A stretch of DNA of 64,000 nucleotides from Pohlia nutans (GCA_022496805.1 CM040094.1:3557501-3621500), one strand, 5' to 3'. Shown: positions 21,993 through 33,971, numbered from the stretch's first letter. Notes: a model not told the origin generated them from the letters alone. Numbers and translations are program-made.

Positions 21993-24900
21993 ATGCTGCT
22001 TCGGAGTGGAGCTCATCTTTCACGACCCGTCGTCGCCGTCGTGGCCAATTCTCCTCCATGGCACAAATCCAGGTAACTTACAACATCCATGATTGGAAAA
22101 TGGTCCACGCCAGATTTTGAAATGGTTTCTTGCACAATCAGTTTCTGGAGCAATAGTTATCAAAAACGATTTGCAAGTTATTCAAGTCGCAAGGTAGGAT
22201 CTCATTTTGGATGATACTTGTGGCCTTCCATTGAGGACATTAAAAAACTTCTGATTCTTCTTTAAATTTGTTTTGGACACCTAATTTGTAAAATCGTAAT
22301 AGTTTTCGAAACTTAACTGTAGGTCTTGATATGTTTGTTCTGCCCTAAGAAATTTCAGCGAAGATTTTCACAGTTTTAGATTCGGTAAGATTGTGCATTG
22401 GTTGCATATCCGGTTCTTTAGTGCGTTGTAAGTACAACGAAGAAGGGTTAACATAATGATTCCTTATCTTCCTCTTTGAGATTCTACGCACAATCCTGCA
22501 TTGAACCCTAAAACCCTAAATCCTGCGTTGACTTATGTTTTGTTAAAACTCGAGGATGGCTGCGTTTGTAGGGGTCTATCTAAACCCTAAATCCTTCCTT
22601 CCACTGGTGCATTGTACTAGAGAGCCCAAGTTGGGCCTCATGTTTTTTAATACTCCCTCCATCCCAAAGTTTTTGTCATGTTTGAAATTGCTTTTTTAAG
22701 TAGGTCAAAAAAACACTTCCTTGTGGCTAATTTTATTTAGGTTGCAATGAACACATGCAATGTTCTTCAATCATTCTAGTGACATAATTTGGAACCTTTT
22801 TTAATCATGTTTCTTACAATATGATCAATGAAATTGGCTCAGAGAAATACCAAGCAAACAAGTTGGACAATAACTTTGGGACGGAGGGAGTAGCAGTTTT
22901 GAATGGGTCCTATGTAGACTTCCTTATATTCAAATTTTATTTGTCTTTTGTTTAACACATGCAATGCTCTTCACTGATATAAAATCCGGTCCTATCTGAA
23001 TTACATAGATTTTATTCACTATTTGAAAACTATGAATTCCTTGGTCCTTCAAAGGTTAAGGTGGGGGAAATGTTGTTTTTGTTCTGTTCTGTTCCAGGGT
23101 ATGCATGACTCGATTAAAACTTCCGAAGCAACATCAGGGGGTCCAATTGAAGCAGAAATCTGCACACATTCGAGCTTCTGTACTGGAATCAGCTTCAGTG
23201 ACTGTGCCATCATCCATTGAGGATGAGTTTGTATCTGTGAAGAAGAGGATGGCGGTGTCGGTGATCATCCCGGTGTACAATGAGGTGGCCAGCATCCGCA
23301 CTTTGGTGGAGAAAGTGGGCAGCGTGATGCAAGAGCGTGGTGGACCTTATGAAGTTGTTTGTATCGACGATGGCTCTACTGATGGTACTCCCACTCTTTT
23401 TGAGCTTCATGTTCATTTCTGCACTAAGGTTGATTGTCCTAAAACCACCAACTTAAGCAATCTGGCCTATTTTTCAAACAAAAAATATGACTGCATTCGA
23501 AATAGGTTTTGATGAGGATTGCAAAAATTTGCAACATCTAATTTGCATTTGTCAATTTTATACAAGCTTCCAAAGTGGAAAGTAACGTGTGACCCAAATC
23601 AGATCTCTAGGTTTCCCCATGTGGTACTAACTTTCACTCATAATGATACCCAAAACCACCAACTATTTCTTCGCAATGCTTGGCATGCCATTGGTCTACT
23701 TGAATAGTGAAATTGGTGGTTTTGGGTCTCAATAGTGGTGGCCCCAAGAAAAGTCTACATGTCATAATTGGGGGAGGTGGTGGTTTTAGGACATCCTACC
23801 TTATTCTGTGAGGTTGAGTTTAGTCATGCACCTTTTGTAGGCAAAGTTAATTAACCCTTAAAAGGTTTAGGGAGCCCTTTTTGACCAGTATTATACAACA
23901 ATATTCCATTGTATTTGGCATGGTTCCACACCTCCTAGATGGATTTAAGATCAAAAGTGAAGTTATAATTCATGTCAATATGATTTTAATGAGCTATTGG
24001 GGTCTCGATTTGGAAATTTCTATTTACAAAAAATGTCAAATACATGCCAATGTATCTACTATCCCCATCAGCCCTTTAAGGGTTAAAGGGAAGTCCATGC
24101 TTCTGAAAACACTGAAATACTACCAAAAGGGTTGAGGGTTAAAGGGAAGCTCATGCTTCTGAAAACACTGAAATACTACCAATGTAAGTCAAATTTTCTT
24201 TAGAGAAGTGTGTGAGAGATTCTGACGTTGCCTACTTAATTGGGTTTGCTATAGAGTGTAATGAGGTGACACACGCACGTGCACTCTTCAAGTACTGTAA
24301 TTATACACGTGCGTGCAGAACAAGGGTATTATTTAGAACAAAATGTACGTATGGGAGACATATTTCAATCAAGCTGAAAGTAGATACACATGGGGTTTGG
24401 AGTGAGATTCCTCATTTTTAGCCCATGTGTACATTTTGAGACTGTGAGATTTATACATGTATTGCTTGATTTTAGCTCAAAAAATAAATGTATAAGGGTT
24501 GTTTTAATAAGGGAGATGCACGCACGTGATTCCTGGCTTTTATTGAATAGTGCACTCCGTGAGCACATAGTATAGACTTTTAACAAACGGTGCACGGGTG
24601 TGGATATTGGATTGTATGAAATGTGTACGCAGGGACGACAAGGCTGTTGAAGGCAATGGCTGCAGAGAGGGAGGACATGCAAGTGGTCGTATTTCGACGC
24701 AACTTTGGGCAAACAGCAGCCATGGCAGCTGGCTTTGACTTTGCAGCAGGCGAGGTGTTTGTGACTATGGATGGAGACTTGCAGAATGACCCGGACGACA
24801 TTCCTCGCCTCGTGGACGAGCTCGTGTGTGGAAACCAAGGAGGCAATCCCGTGGACACCGGCGTTGTCCGTGACGACGGCGGATTTGACTTGGTGTGCGG

Positions 24901-27900
24901 GTGGCGTCGTCACCGCGAGGACAACTTGATCACAAGAAACTTCCCCTCATGGGTTGCCAACATGCTCATTGGAGCTTTCACTCGGGTACGGCAACGAATA
25001 AACCTCATCAATGTGGTGTGTCAGAGTGCGAGCTTGTGAGGTGCGAGACTCTGCGACGGGGTTGCCTCCCGCAATCCACGCTCAGAATTACGAGACTCTC
25101 ACCAAAACAATTGCGAATTGAAATTGCAACAAGTAAAATAAAGGCTAGTCTTGTACAGTCGGGTACCGAGTTTTTGACTCCTGCCTCATAAAACCAGAGT
25201 CCCTTGATGTCCCTTCCCTAAATTGTAATGTGCTCGATATGGACCTACTAATTGAAAGGGACATTCCTACTCTAGTCCTCTACTGGCAGGAATTTTTTTC
25301 TCTTACCATATTTGCAATCTTCAGAATCAATGTTCCTACATACCATGTTGAAACTTCAGCCCCGAAAAAATTCGTAAGCATGTTGTACCCAATTGTACTA
25401 GAGAACATGCCATTGTAGGCGCATTGTACTTAGGAGCGACGAGCTCCAGGGCAGAATGCGCCTCCATGGCGCGTTCATTGGCGTAAAAATTACCTGGGAA
25501 CGTGTTCAATGCCACCGGGAACCAGCAGAATTGGCCTTGCCACAGAGAACTTGCACGAGCAGGGCCGATTCTGCCTCCAAAGGTAACCACGAAAGTGCCA
25601 GAGTGCGCCACAGGTGATTTTTAGAGGCTGTACTAAAGTCCTATGAAACTAGAGGGGAGAGTAGTCTTGCACGAATGACCCTTTGTCCGGTGGGCATTGG
25701 CTCATTGTCAAGACGAACAGACACTTTATTCACGCCGGCCTCAAAGAGGACCGGAGTTTATATCTATCTATCCAACGAAACTTGCTGTAACAGTAGCAAT
25801 GGGTTTAACTGCATTAGGAGCTGCCTGTGTAGGTGTTCATTCTGGTGATTTTAAAAAAAGTAAAATTTGGTGACACAAGCAAGTACAGTGGGATGCATGC
25901 AGGTGAAGCTACATGATTATGGCTGCAGTCTCAAGGCGTACCGTGCCTCTCTTGTGTCGAGCATTCATCTCTTTGGTGAAATGCATCGTTTCATTCCTGC
26001 CCTAGCTGCCATGGAAGGAGCTGCAATCTCTGAAATAGAGGTACGCATTGGTTTGAGCCGGTCATCTACTCTAGAGTGAGAAATGTTGAACACCTTTTTT
26101 GTGACAAACAGTATAGACAATGTGTGATATGAGTGCATGCATTTGACTCAATGACAGGAAACATGTTTTTCCTTACATTTTATAACCCAGAGGTTTGCCT
26201 TACTAGAGGATGCAACATCTTTCCCCAAGATTCTTGTAGAATGAGAATTGATGTAGTTTTTTTTCTTTCAAGTAGATATGTTAGGTTGATGTGATGCATT
26301 TGACTAATGACCGGAAACAAATCTTTCCTAACATTTTATAACCCAGAGGTTTGCTTTTTGTGACAACTCACTAGAGGATGCAACATCTTTCCCCAAGAAT
26401 GAGAATTGATGTAGATTTTATTTTTTCAAGTTAATGACAAAAGGGGTAGATACATTAGGTTGATGTGATATGCGTTTGACTAATGACAGGAAATGTATCT
26501 TTCATAACATTTTATACCCAGAGGTTTGCCTTTTGTGACAACTCACTAGAGGATGGAACATCTTTCTCCAAGATTCTTGTAGAATGAGAAATGATGTAGC
26601 CTTTTTATTTGTTTGAAGTTAATGAAAAACGGTGTAGATATGTTTGGTTTATGTTTGATACGAGTGCATGCATTTGACTAATGACAAGAAATATGTCTTT
26701 CATAACATTTTTCCTTTTGTAACACTTCACCATAGGATGGAATATTCCGTCTCTAGATTCTTCAAGAGGGATTTTAATTAAAGTGAGGATTAATAGGATC
26801 GAAGGTTAACAATGTTATGTGTTTTATTTGCACAGGTTCGTCATCACCCACGAAGACTGGGAAAATCCAAGTACGGTCTCGGCCGAATTTTCCGAGTCTT
26901 GATGGACCTCACCACAGTGGTATTTTTTCTACGGTTTCGCGATAAGCCTATGCATTTGATAGGGCTTCTGGGTGGCTTGTGCATAATGGGGTCCATTGTG
27001 GCCGCCGGATTCACAACCTGGTCCCTTGTAAATACAGCCCAAATCTGGGGGTATGGGATGGCCATTGCAAGTGCCAGGCCTGGGTTAGTGTTCTCCGTGC
27101 ATCTGCTCATCTTGGGTTTCCAGGTACCTTTCTTAACCCCAAATTGGGCTCCATGCTTTTTTTATTTTTTACCCCTCAAGGACCAAGAAGTTTCATCTTC
27201 TTTTTCTTTTTCTTTTTCTTTTTTTAGCAATTTTAAGTATGTCCTTTATGAACTTCTTTTTGTTCAAATTTATTTGGTTTTTGACCCAACTCATGCAATA
27301 TGCTTCGTTGACTCTGGTGATATAAAATTTGATCTCATCTGAATTATATTTTTATCACAGTATGATTTATTGAAATTGTCATTTAAATCCATAGATCCTT
27401 GGTCCTTTAGGGGTTAAAGCAGTTTTGAGTAGCTATAATGGAGCCTTTCTCTTTGTCCAATTTTCTTTCTTTTTTTGACTAACACATGCAATGTTCTTCA
27501 CCGATTTTGGTGTGATATAACTTGACCGTACACATGCAATGTTCTAGAATTTGACCTCATCTTAATTATACTTTTTAAAATATGATAATTTGATTGGTCG
27601 TTTCAAACCATGAATCGTTGATCCTCTAGGAGTTAAGGTAGAAATTCCATACACCGAGAGAATAAGGTGTTTTGCATCTTAGAAATGGGAGTTTGATCAA
27701 GGACTTGTTTTTCCTAGATAGAGAAGAAATCATGAAGAGACAAAGTGATTCCGTATTTTTTTTGCCAACTAAAAACGAATTCTTCAATTTTTCAAAGTGA
27801 ACAGTTTGTCAAACCCCCTACTCATGCCCTTGACTTATCTTAGACCGATAATGGGTTAATCCTAAATCAATATATAAGCTGCTCCACCACTCTACCCAAA

Positions 27901-28990
27901 ATAGAGCAAACGCAAGAATTCAATTGGTTGACACTAATCTCCCGAAAATTGGGTTAAGTTCAGATCAATCTACAACACAATTTCAGTAGCAGTGGCTATG
28001 TCTCGGTTTTGGTATTTCTATCTTAGTTGTTTTTTGATGCCAGATTGTACTAACATAAGGTTCTTTAGCAATTAGTGGAGTCCACCCTTTTCAACAATGT
28101 CTCACCACACAACTTCTTTAGTTAACCTGAGAGTTAACCCCTAAATGTACCAGGGTATCCCTAGAATTGACAATTTGAGAAAAAGCATTATAAACTACCA
28201 TTTAGAAGAATATTTTGGAATTGATATACAAATGAAAGTTCTAGATTTTGAATTTTAGATTCCATCCGTACGGTTTAATTCACTAATACAATCACCAATA
28301 TTTAATTATAAAATTTGAAAGTTAAAATTAAACATTCCTTCTAAATTCGATTACAAACTAAATTTCAATATTTTTTGAGTAAAAATTGTTGGAATGAGTT
28401 TGAAATGAGATACTCTTAAATGTGGTGATACTTTGAAATTTTTGTGTTTCTTAAATTTATGACCTCATTTTTCACGATTCCACTTTGAACTAGAGTCAAT
28501 GCAATTTTGGCTTGGTCAACGACTTGACATACTTCTACATTTGTAATTTTAGAAAAATATGTACTCTAGTATGACTAAATCCAACCATTAGATAGGACAA
28601 CAACTTGGTGAAGAATCTCCAAAATATTGGATGAGTTTCATCCAAGCATTGATGAGAATGTGAGAAGACTTTGAATCTATTAGTGATCCAGTTTCTGGAC
28701 TCTGGGACGTTTAGGGATTAAAGATGATGTGAACTTGCCATGATTCGAGGATCTTGCTATAGTGATTCAGGAATAGTGACCAGATTTTGAGGTGTTACAA
28801 AGAAGAGCTAAAGAACCTTATAAATCTGATGTTCATTTTTTTTTATTTTTTTTTAATAGTTTTGAAATTTTTGATGATGCAGCTGGTGTGCTTGGGGCTA
28901 TTAGCAGAGGTTTGTGTGCGAACTCATTTTGAGTCTCAACCCCGCCCTGTCTATCGCATAAGAGAAGTCATCGTCTCTGCAACAAGGTGA
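21993..28990 (+). CDS. GT2 membrane glycosyltransferase (GtrB/DPM1-like), 6 exons, 417 aa
   Basis: Exons: 21993-22072, 23098-23384, 24633-24985, 25903-26040, 26836-27123, 28883-28990; phases agree and the total is 1254 nt. Residues 1-77 are basic, Ser/Ala-rich and lack family similarity, consistent with a plastid or mitochondrial presequence. The GT-A domain follows: VSVIIPVYNE (80-89), CIDDGSTDGT near 115-124, RRNFGQTAAMAAG (144-156), DGDLQNDP (169-176, nucleotide-sugar/metal site), KLHDYGCSLKAYR (exon 4), GEMHRFIPALA, and V-x-HHPR-x-GKSKYG. Two TM helices follow (about 322-350 and 368-392), then a short tail. This is the layout of bacterial polyprenyl-phosphate glycosyltransferases such as Synechocystis GtrB, which move a sugar from a nucleotide donor to a lipid phosphate. 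Bacterial or cyanobacterial ancestry is inference. An insertion of about 15 residues (exon 3, after VDELVCG) is unusual. ATG 21993 was chosen because it alone gives the right phase at the first junction. Confidence 0.87.
22605..23059. mobile_element. TTAA-type element, 0.24-kb family, split by a Stowaway
   Basis: AAGTTGGGCCTCATGTTTTT at the left and CCTTGGTCCTTCAAAGGTTAA at 23039-23059 match the family at 27133, 29141, 51713 and 52910. A 238-bp Stowaway is inserted at a TA inside it. The right end is 38 bp from glycosyltransferase exon 2. Confidence 0.6.
22653..22890. mobile_element. Stowaway-type MITE, copy 2 (nested)
   Basis: CTCCCTCCATCCCAAAG and CTTTGGGACGGAGGGAG (left about 22653; right internal text TAACTTTGGGACGG) flanked by TA on both sides. 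Close relative of 8963-9202 along its left half; the right subterminal half differs. Confidence 0.85.
23425..23803. mobile_element. AAGGT-ended inverted-repeat element in glycosyltransferase intron 2
   Basis: TAAGGTTGATTGTCC left and GGACATCCTACCTTA right are inverted, extended by CTAAAACCACCA / TGGTGGTTTTAG. A second inverted pair (CCAAAACCACCAA / TTGGTGGTTTTGG) lies inside at about 23650 and 23712. Confidence 0.55.
23851..24086. mobile_element. TTAA-flanked MITE (236 bp) with adjacent tandem duplication
   Basis: TTAACCCTTAAAAGG at 23851 and CCCTTTAAGGGTTAA ending 24086. Directly downstream, about 58 bp (core AAAGGGAAG.TCATGCTTCTG type text) is repeated in tandem to about 24182. Confidence 0.5.
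25640..25770 (+). repeat. SINE-like dispersed repeat, copy 3
   Basis: GGGGAGAGTAGTCTTGCACG, CTTTGTCCGGTGGGCATTGG, AGACGAACAGACACTTTATT, then the stem-loop GGCCTC...GAGGACC and the tail TATCTATCTAT. It is the clearest copy of the family and lies in glycosyltransferase intron 3. Confidence 0.65.
26130..26770. repeat. Four diverged tandem repeats in glycosyltransferase intron 4
   Basis: Units begin near 26141, 26298, 26474 and 26672 at TTTGACTAATGACAGGAAA-like text, giving periods of about 157, 176 and 198 bp. Each contains CAACATCTTTCCCCAAGA-like and GAATGAGAATTGATGTAG-like text, decaying in the last unit. No ORF. Confidence 0.7.
27133..27417. mobile_element. TTAA-flanked element, 0.24-kb family
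   Basis: TTAACCCCAAATTGGGC left, CCTTGGTCCTTTAGGGGTTAA-type right end (TTAA 27414-27417). It starts only 9 bp after the end of exon 5 (27123), just beyond the splice donor. Confidence 0.65.
27414..27636. mobile_element. TTAA-flanked element, 0.24-kb family, abutting copy
   Basis: Shares TTAA 27414-27417 with the previous copy and ends TTGATCCTCTAGGAGTTAA. Internal ACACATGCAATGTTCTTCAC matches the family; part is duplicated near 27530. Confidence 0.55.
28134..28721. mobile_element. TTAA-flanked element, 0.59-kb family, copy 1 (glycosyltransferase intron 5)
   Basis: TTAACCCCTAAATGTACC to GGGACGTTTAGGGATTAA, 588 bp. The inverted copy at 36113-37220 matches along most of its length. Non-coding. 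Confidence 0.7.
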
Positions 28991-29140
28991 CAATTTAGCG
29001 TTACCATTCAATTTAGTGTTACCATTCATTATCACACTGTATGCGTAAAATATTCTGAAAATGACTTATTTTTCTTCTGCAAATGGCACTCACTGCATGT
29101 AATTTATATGAACCTGAGAAAATAAAATCTGCAATCACTG

Positions 29141-29379
29141 TTAACCCCTAGAGGATGAACAAGTCTGAATCGGGCCTCATGTTTTTTATAACATTTTTGA
29201 GCAAGTCTTATGTGGATTTTGTTTACTTCAAATGTATTTGTGTTTTGACCAACACAAACAATGTTCTTCACTAATTCCAATGATACAAAACTTGACCCCA
29301 TCACAATTTTGCTTTTTACAATACGATCAATTGAATTTAGCATTTTGAAACCATGAATCGTTGGTCCTTTAGGGACTAA
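29141..29379. mobile_element. TTAA-type element, 0.24-kb family
   Basis: TTAACCCCTAGAGGATG left; right end TTGGTCCTTTAGGGACTAA with the final TTAA altered to CTAA. Internal AATGTTCTTCACTAATTCC matches the 51713 copy. Confidence 0.65.
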
Positions 29380-29973
29380 TATCATTGTTGGTATCAATTG
29401 TACATACTTGAACAAGGGACGGTACAATTGCAAGGCTCTCTTGTTTATATTTGTTGTACATATTTGAACAAGTTCTGAAATTAAGTTTTACTATTGGAGT
29501 AGTATAAATGTGTGTATAATATGTACTACAAAATAATATATGTTGTTGAAGGATAGATAGTACATTGTAAAATTAGATGTTTCTTAGAACAAGTCAACAC
29601 ATTTTGAAGATCTTTGAATAATTTGGAATGATGTCTTTTTGTGCTTTGTAAAAGTGAAGGAGTTGAGAATGTACTAGACAATTCTTGTAATTTTGTTAAA
29701 CTTGCAATCTATGGTGATCACATACATAAAAACATTTTTGAGAGGTTTCAACATATAGGACATTGTTTAGATATATTTACATTTTATAGAATAAAAAAAA
29801 TCTTTTGAGGATAGGCGGCCTATCCGAAAAAAAAAAAGTTTCATATTAGGAATTAAAATGCGATAAAGTCTCAATATACAAATCTAACGTTGATTTTGAG
29901 TACATCCATAACAATTGCAATAAACTTTATCCTAAGTTCTTGTTCCGTGTAAACACCATTTAAAAAGTTAATT
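29380..29973. other. Intergenic, no gene seen
   Basis: AT-rich, no ORF, no recognisable repeat. A T-run on the minus strand just below 29966 can serve as the pol III terminator of the tRNA gene. Confidence 0.4.
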
Positions 29974-30046
29974 TGGAGATGCGGGGTATCGATCCCCGTA
30001 CCTCTCGCATGCTAAGCGAGCGCTCTACCATCTGAGCTACATCCCC
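29974..30046 (-). tRNA. tRNA-Ala (anticodon AGC)
   Basis: The minus strand folds as a complete 73-nt tRNA: acceptor GGGGATG pairs with CATCTCC (one G-U), D-arm GCTC...GAGC, anticodon stem CTCGC/GCGAG around loop TTAGCAT with anticodon AGC, T-arm CGGGG/CCCCG, and discriminator A. No intron and no encoded CCA. Internal A-box (TAGCTCAGATGG) and B-box (GGGATCGATACCC) are intact and a TTTTT run follows. It decodes alanine GCU/GCC codons in the cytosol. Confidence 0.97.
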
Positions 30047-30676
30047 TATGACCGTGGTATAGTCCTCCTATGATCGTGCAGAAGGAAGAATTGACAGTGC
30101 CCGTTCTAAAGCACCTATGACCGTTGAGAAGGACTATCGCTATTTGTATTTATCTGACTACGGTGAAATCGGCTGGGACTACTGAATACATCCGAATTCT
30201 CCAATGTAGTTGGTCGGACACTTTTCCGATGGTTTACCTATGCCTATCGGTTTTTGATACAAATTTGATATGGATTTGGTGTCGGAAATGTATCGGATAA
30301 GCTTCGTAACAATAGGCATTGTATTTGCGTTGGAACAACATTGCGTTTTATCTTATTGATTTAGCATAGTTTTGACATCATACCATTGGTATTAGTGACT
30401 TTATGTTAAAACGACATCGTTTAAGCAAATTATATATTTCAAAAAACATAACATCGTTTCGACATCGGTTCAATAACCATCGGACCAATGATAAAACGAT
30501 AGCGTTTTTATGTTGAAGTCACTACATTTGTCGTTACGATGATAAGTTGACATAGGTTCAACTAGTGTTGAAACGATGCTAAAACAATGTTGAAACAACA
30601 TTGATATATTATGCAATTTTTGTAAAAATTGCATTAAATTAGTATTAAAACAATGTCGTTGCAATAATAATTGTAT

Positions 30677-31233
30677 TTTAACTTCTAAAAGCCCAAGGGG
30701 TATTGGACAAAACATAGATCAGTTATAATATGTGCTTCCTATATGTTTGATGAAGTTTGGTTCAATAGACAAAATATAGGGCAACATCTCTACAAATTCT
30801 TTGTACAGTCAAACTTCCAAAAATAACTTTAGACCTCTTTTTAATGAATTTAAAAGCATTAATCTTTGAAAATTTGTATAAATTATAATTTTCACTTTTT
30901 AGAGTTTAAAATTTAGCGTGATTGGTTAAATTTGGTTTATCTATTGTAAACTTCAAAAAGCAAAAGAAATGATGGAGGGAACATCATTACTTTCCTCAAA
31001 TAGAAAATTAATTAACTGAACACTAAGACAATGTTGAAGTGATTTTCTTTAAAAAATTCTCCCGGGTGGAGTTTAACTCGGATTGACATAAATCAACTTG
31101 GGTTGGAAAGTAGACTTGATGAACTATTTAAGAATATTTTTTATTTTTTCAAAAACTTATTTTTTGGATTTAGGCAGCCCGTTAAAAAAGGGCATCAACA
31201 AAAAAAATGGTCTCTTGGGAGCTTAGGGGTTAA
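30677..31233 (-). mobile_element. TTAA-flanked element, 0.55-kb family, copy 3
   Basis: Reverse orientation, TTAACTTCTAAAAGCCC at 30677 and GAGCTTAGGGGTTAA ending 31233, 557 bp. Best matches the copy at 36222-36768. Confidence 0.7.
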
Positions 31234-31366
31234 ACTTCTTTGCTAAAAAATCAACCATTTAATAATGATAAATGTGACAAATGAAAGATTGCTAACAATT
31301 TATTCTACCACATAAATAAATGTATTAAAAAATCTAGTAAATGAAACAACAACATAATAATAATTC

Positions 31367-31509
31367 AACTTATATAACTTACAAGTAACTAACATGGTAC
31401 ACTTTGCGGAGGTTAAAAAAACCTCATGATTCTTTTTGTAATCATATTTGAAATTTTTTTTCACCTCCACAAAGTAGACCATGTTAGTTACTTGTAAGTT
31501 ATATAAGTT
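31367..31509. repeat. 143-bp hairpin with 47-bp arms
   Basis: AACTTATATAACTTACAAGT at 31367 pairs with the complement ending 31509; the arms continue through AACTAACATGGT and end near GGAGGT/ACCTCC, with about four mismatches. The loop is about 50 nt. It could be a MITE or an RNA stem-loop precursor. Confidence 0.7.
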
Positions 31510-33114
31510 TATAGCACAAATACAATTACACAAGGAATCCAAGTGTGTTGATCTTAGTTGGTATGGTATAAAAACTTTACTTATTTTTTCACTTCAAACG
31601 CCATCATCTTTCAATTTGTGCCGCCAAAGATTATGCAAAACATTCCACACATTTTTTTAGTCTGTACAGTAGTACTACTGATTCATAATCCTATAGTTGA
31701 AAGTACTATAAAATTAGATTGTGTCTTGAAGTTGTTGCCCTTTCTAATAGAAAAGCAATTTTGGAGTGTTTTTGTAAAATAAACGTTTGGTTCTTGAGGG
31801 GTTGAGAGAAATATATTTGCATACCAATAATATTAGTTTGATATACTAATAATCACTCTCAGGTCATAAATCACCATTTCAAAGTTGATTTATATTTCAA
31901 AATTTGTATGATGTAATAATTATAATGTGATTGCAATTGAATTAGTACTACATTAATCAAACAAAATTAATACAATTCAACCTTTATGTATTTTATAAAT
32001 ATTGTGATTTTTCAAATAAAAAGTATTTATGTTTTGAGAATGATAATCACATACTCAACAATAAACCATATTCATAACTACTATAAAATGGTACACCATA
32101 CTATTAGCAGCTTTCCACGGAGCTATTGCAATAGCTTACTATGGTCGTAATTATGATAGGAACAAGGTTCTCGATATGACTTTACATCAAGCAAGCTGGT
32201 TCACATACGTAGTGAGTAACTTAAGTATCACCAAAGCTTTGCATAAAAAATACATATTACTTTTTTTTTTCTTTTTGATAATTTAATGTTACGTTTAGTT
32301 GAAAATTTCAATATCATGATCTAGTATGAATTTAACGAGTACATTCAAAGTTTTGCATAAAAGTTACATAAGTATATTTTTGTACATATGGAACAAGCTA
32401 TGGAGAATAAAGACCTCATAAAAAAGGATACTTGTGCAATAGATCATGAAGTGAACAAGGCCTCAATAAAGATTAAAGAGGCAGCTGACGGAGGACTATT
32501 GACTCGCATCAAAATCATTGAATTGTTTAATGATTGATGAAGATGCCAAAACATAAACATAATTATCAAATGTGTGTTAGGATCGTAGCATTTTGATCGA
32601 AGCATTTTGATTTTAAGTAGTTGTTGAATAAATAAATACACAATTTTAGTGTATTTTTAATGGTATGAATAGTTGTGAGCTTGATTTTGAAGAGTTTTAT
32701 TTTGTGGTATCAAATTATTATCTAGTTGGCAATACTTTTAATTGAAATTTATATTAGTCAATTATCTTTTTACAAGTATGCAAGTAGTGTGATGAAATTT
32801 AGGATTGTTGCTAAAATTCATCAATTTCTATTGTAATCTTCATTCTGACTTCATTTTTGGATTCTAAGTGCCCACCACTTGATAAATTTTTACTTATTTA
32901 TTTATATTTGTTTTTTAAATTCAAGTCAATCTTTTCTAAAGATAGATAGATAGATAGATATGAACTCCGATCCTCTTGCGAGGTCGGCGTGAAAATATTT
33001 TCTAAACACAAATGGAAGTACCGTCTATTGGTATCATGCAATGGTTGAGTCATCCCAATTGTTAAATTTTCAATTTGAGTATCTCTCTATTCATATTTAT
33101 AATGCTATCACCAA
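31510..33114. other. Gene-poor AT-rich spacer with a SINE-like tail
   Basis: No gene recognised. At 32935-32995 the minus strand carries the 3' end of the SINE-like family (TTCACGCCGACCTC, loop, GAGG, then repeated ATCT on that strand). A slightly GC-richer segment at 32100-32215 shows no protein similarity I can name. Confidence 0.4.
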
Positions 33115-33971
33115 TTAACCCTTAAGTTCCCGAGGGTTTTTGCTACAAACTAAATGTGCTATAATATGTGTTATTTATGAATTTTTTGAAGTTTATAAAA
33201 TATGAAAGTGGTGATGTGTAATTTCTAAATTTCATCTACATGGTTGAATATCATCAAAACCATTTAGTTTCTTTATAAATAAAATTTAACAGATAACTAT
33301 GAATATTCATAAAAAATACATTATTCAATATTTTATGTTGAATTAAATTGATATTACTTAAAAGCAAAAATGTTCATCACATGGATAGAAGTTACCAAGA
33401 TTTAGAGTTTACAATTTGTCTCAATGTCAATTTAAACGACAACACGTAAGAATAGTATAGAATTAATAATTCAAATGAAACAAATTCCAATCGATATTTA
33501 AGCATCTTATTAAGCTTGTGCTTTTAGCCAATCATACCAAAATTCAAAGATAAATAATTAATTTTTTATTTTATTTTTTTCATTTTGGAAGTTTATTAGT
33601 TAGATATTATATATAATTTTATATGATGAATTTTAGGAATCCGTTTGCATAGGTTTGATTTAAAATTCATAACTTATAATCTATCTTTGTATGTCCAAAC
33701 AAAATATATACTTTATCATGCATTTTTTTCCACATTTACAAATTTGATACTTTTGTAGATTGTTTTAACATCTTCACCATACAAGTTCTTTATTTTTTTT
33801 CAATTTTTATGAACACATTTTGAGTGATCCAATGACATATTCTTATAGACAATTTGATTCTAAATAGGTTAGGCCCAATAAACACTCAATTTGGACACTC
33901 CTAGCTCATCTTACAACACTTTCTATTTTGGATATGGCCACTTTTAGGTCGCCTCGGCAATCAAGAGTTAA
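33115..33971. mobile_element. TTAA-flanked element (857 bp)
   Basis: TTAACCCTTAAGTTCCCGAG left; CTCGGCAATCAAGAGTTAA right. The terminal pair is imperfect, so limits are tentative. Its right terminus recurs in reverse at 34570 (TTAACCCTTGATTGCC). Confidence 0.4.

Noticed and set aside
21956..22072. ATG at 21956 as the glycosyltransferase start
   Set aside because: Its frame reaches the exon 1 donor in phase 0, whereas exon 2 needs phase 2; ATG 21993 fits and gives a basic presequence.
23105..23107. ATG at 23105 as the glycosyltransferase start without exon 1
   Set aside because: Possible for an isoform, but a good acceptor sits just upstream and exon 1 at 21993-22072 joins in phase, so the longer model is preferred.
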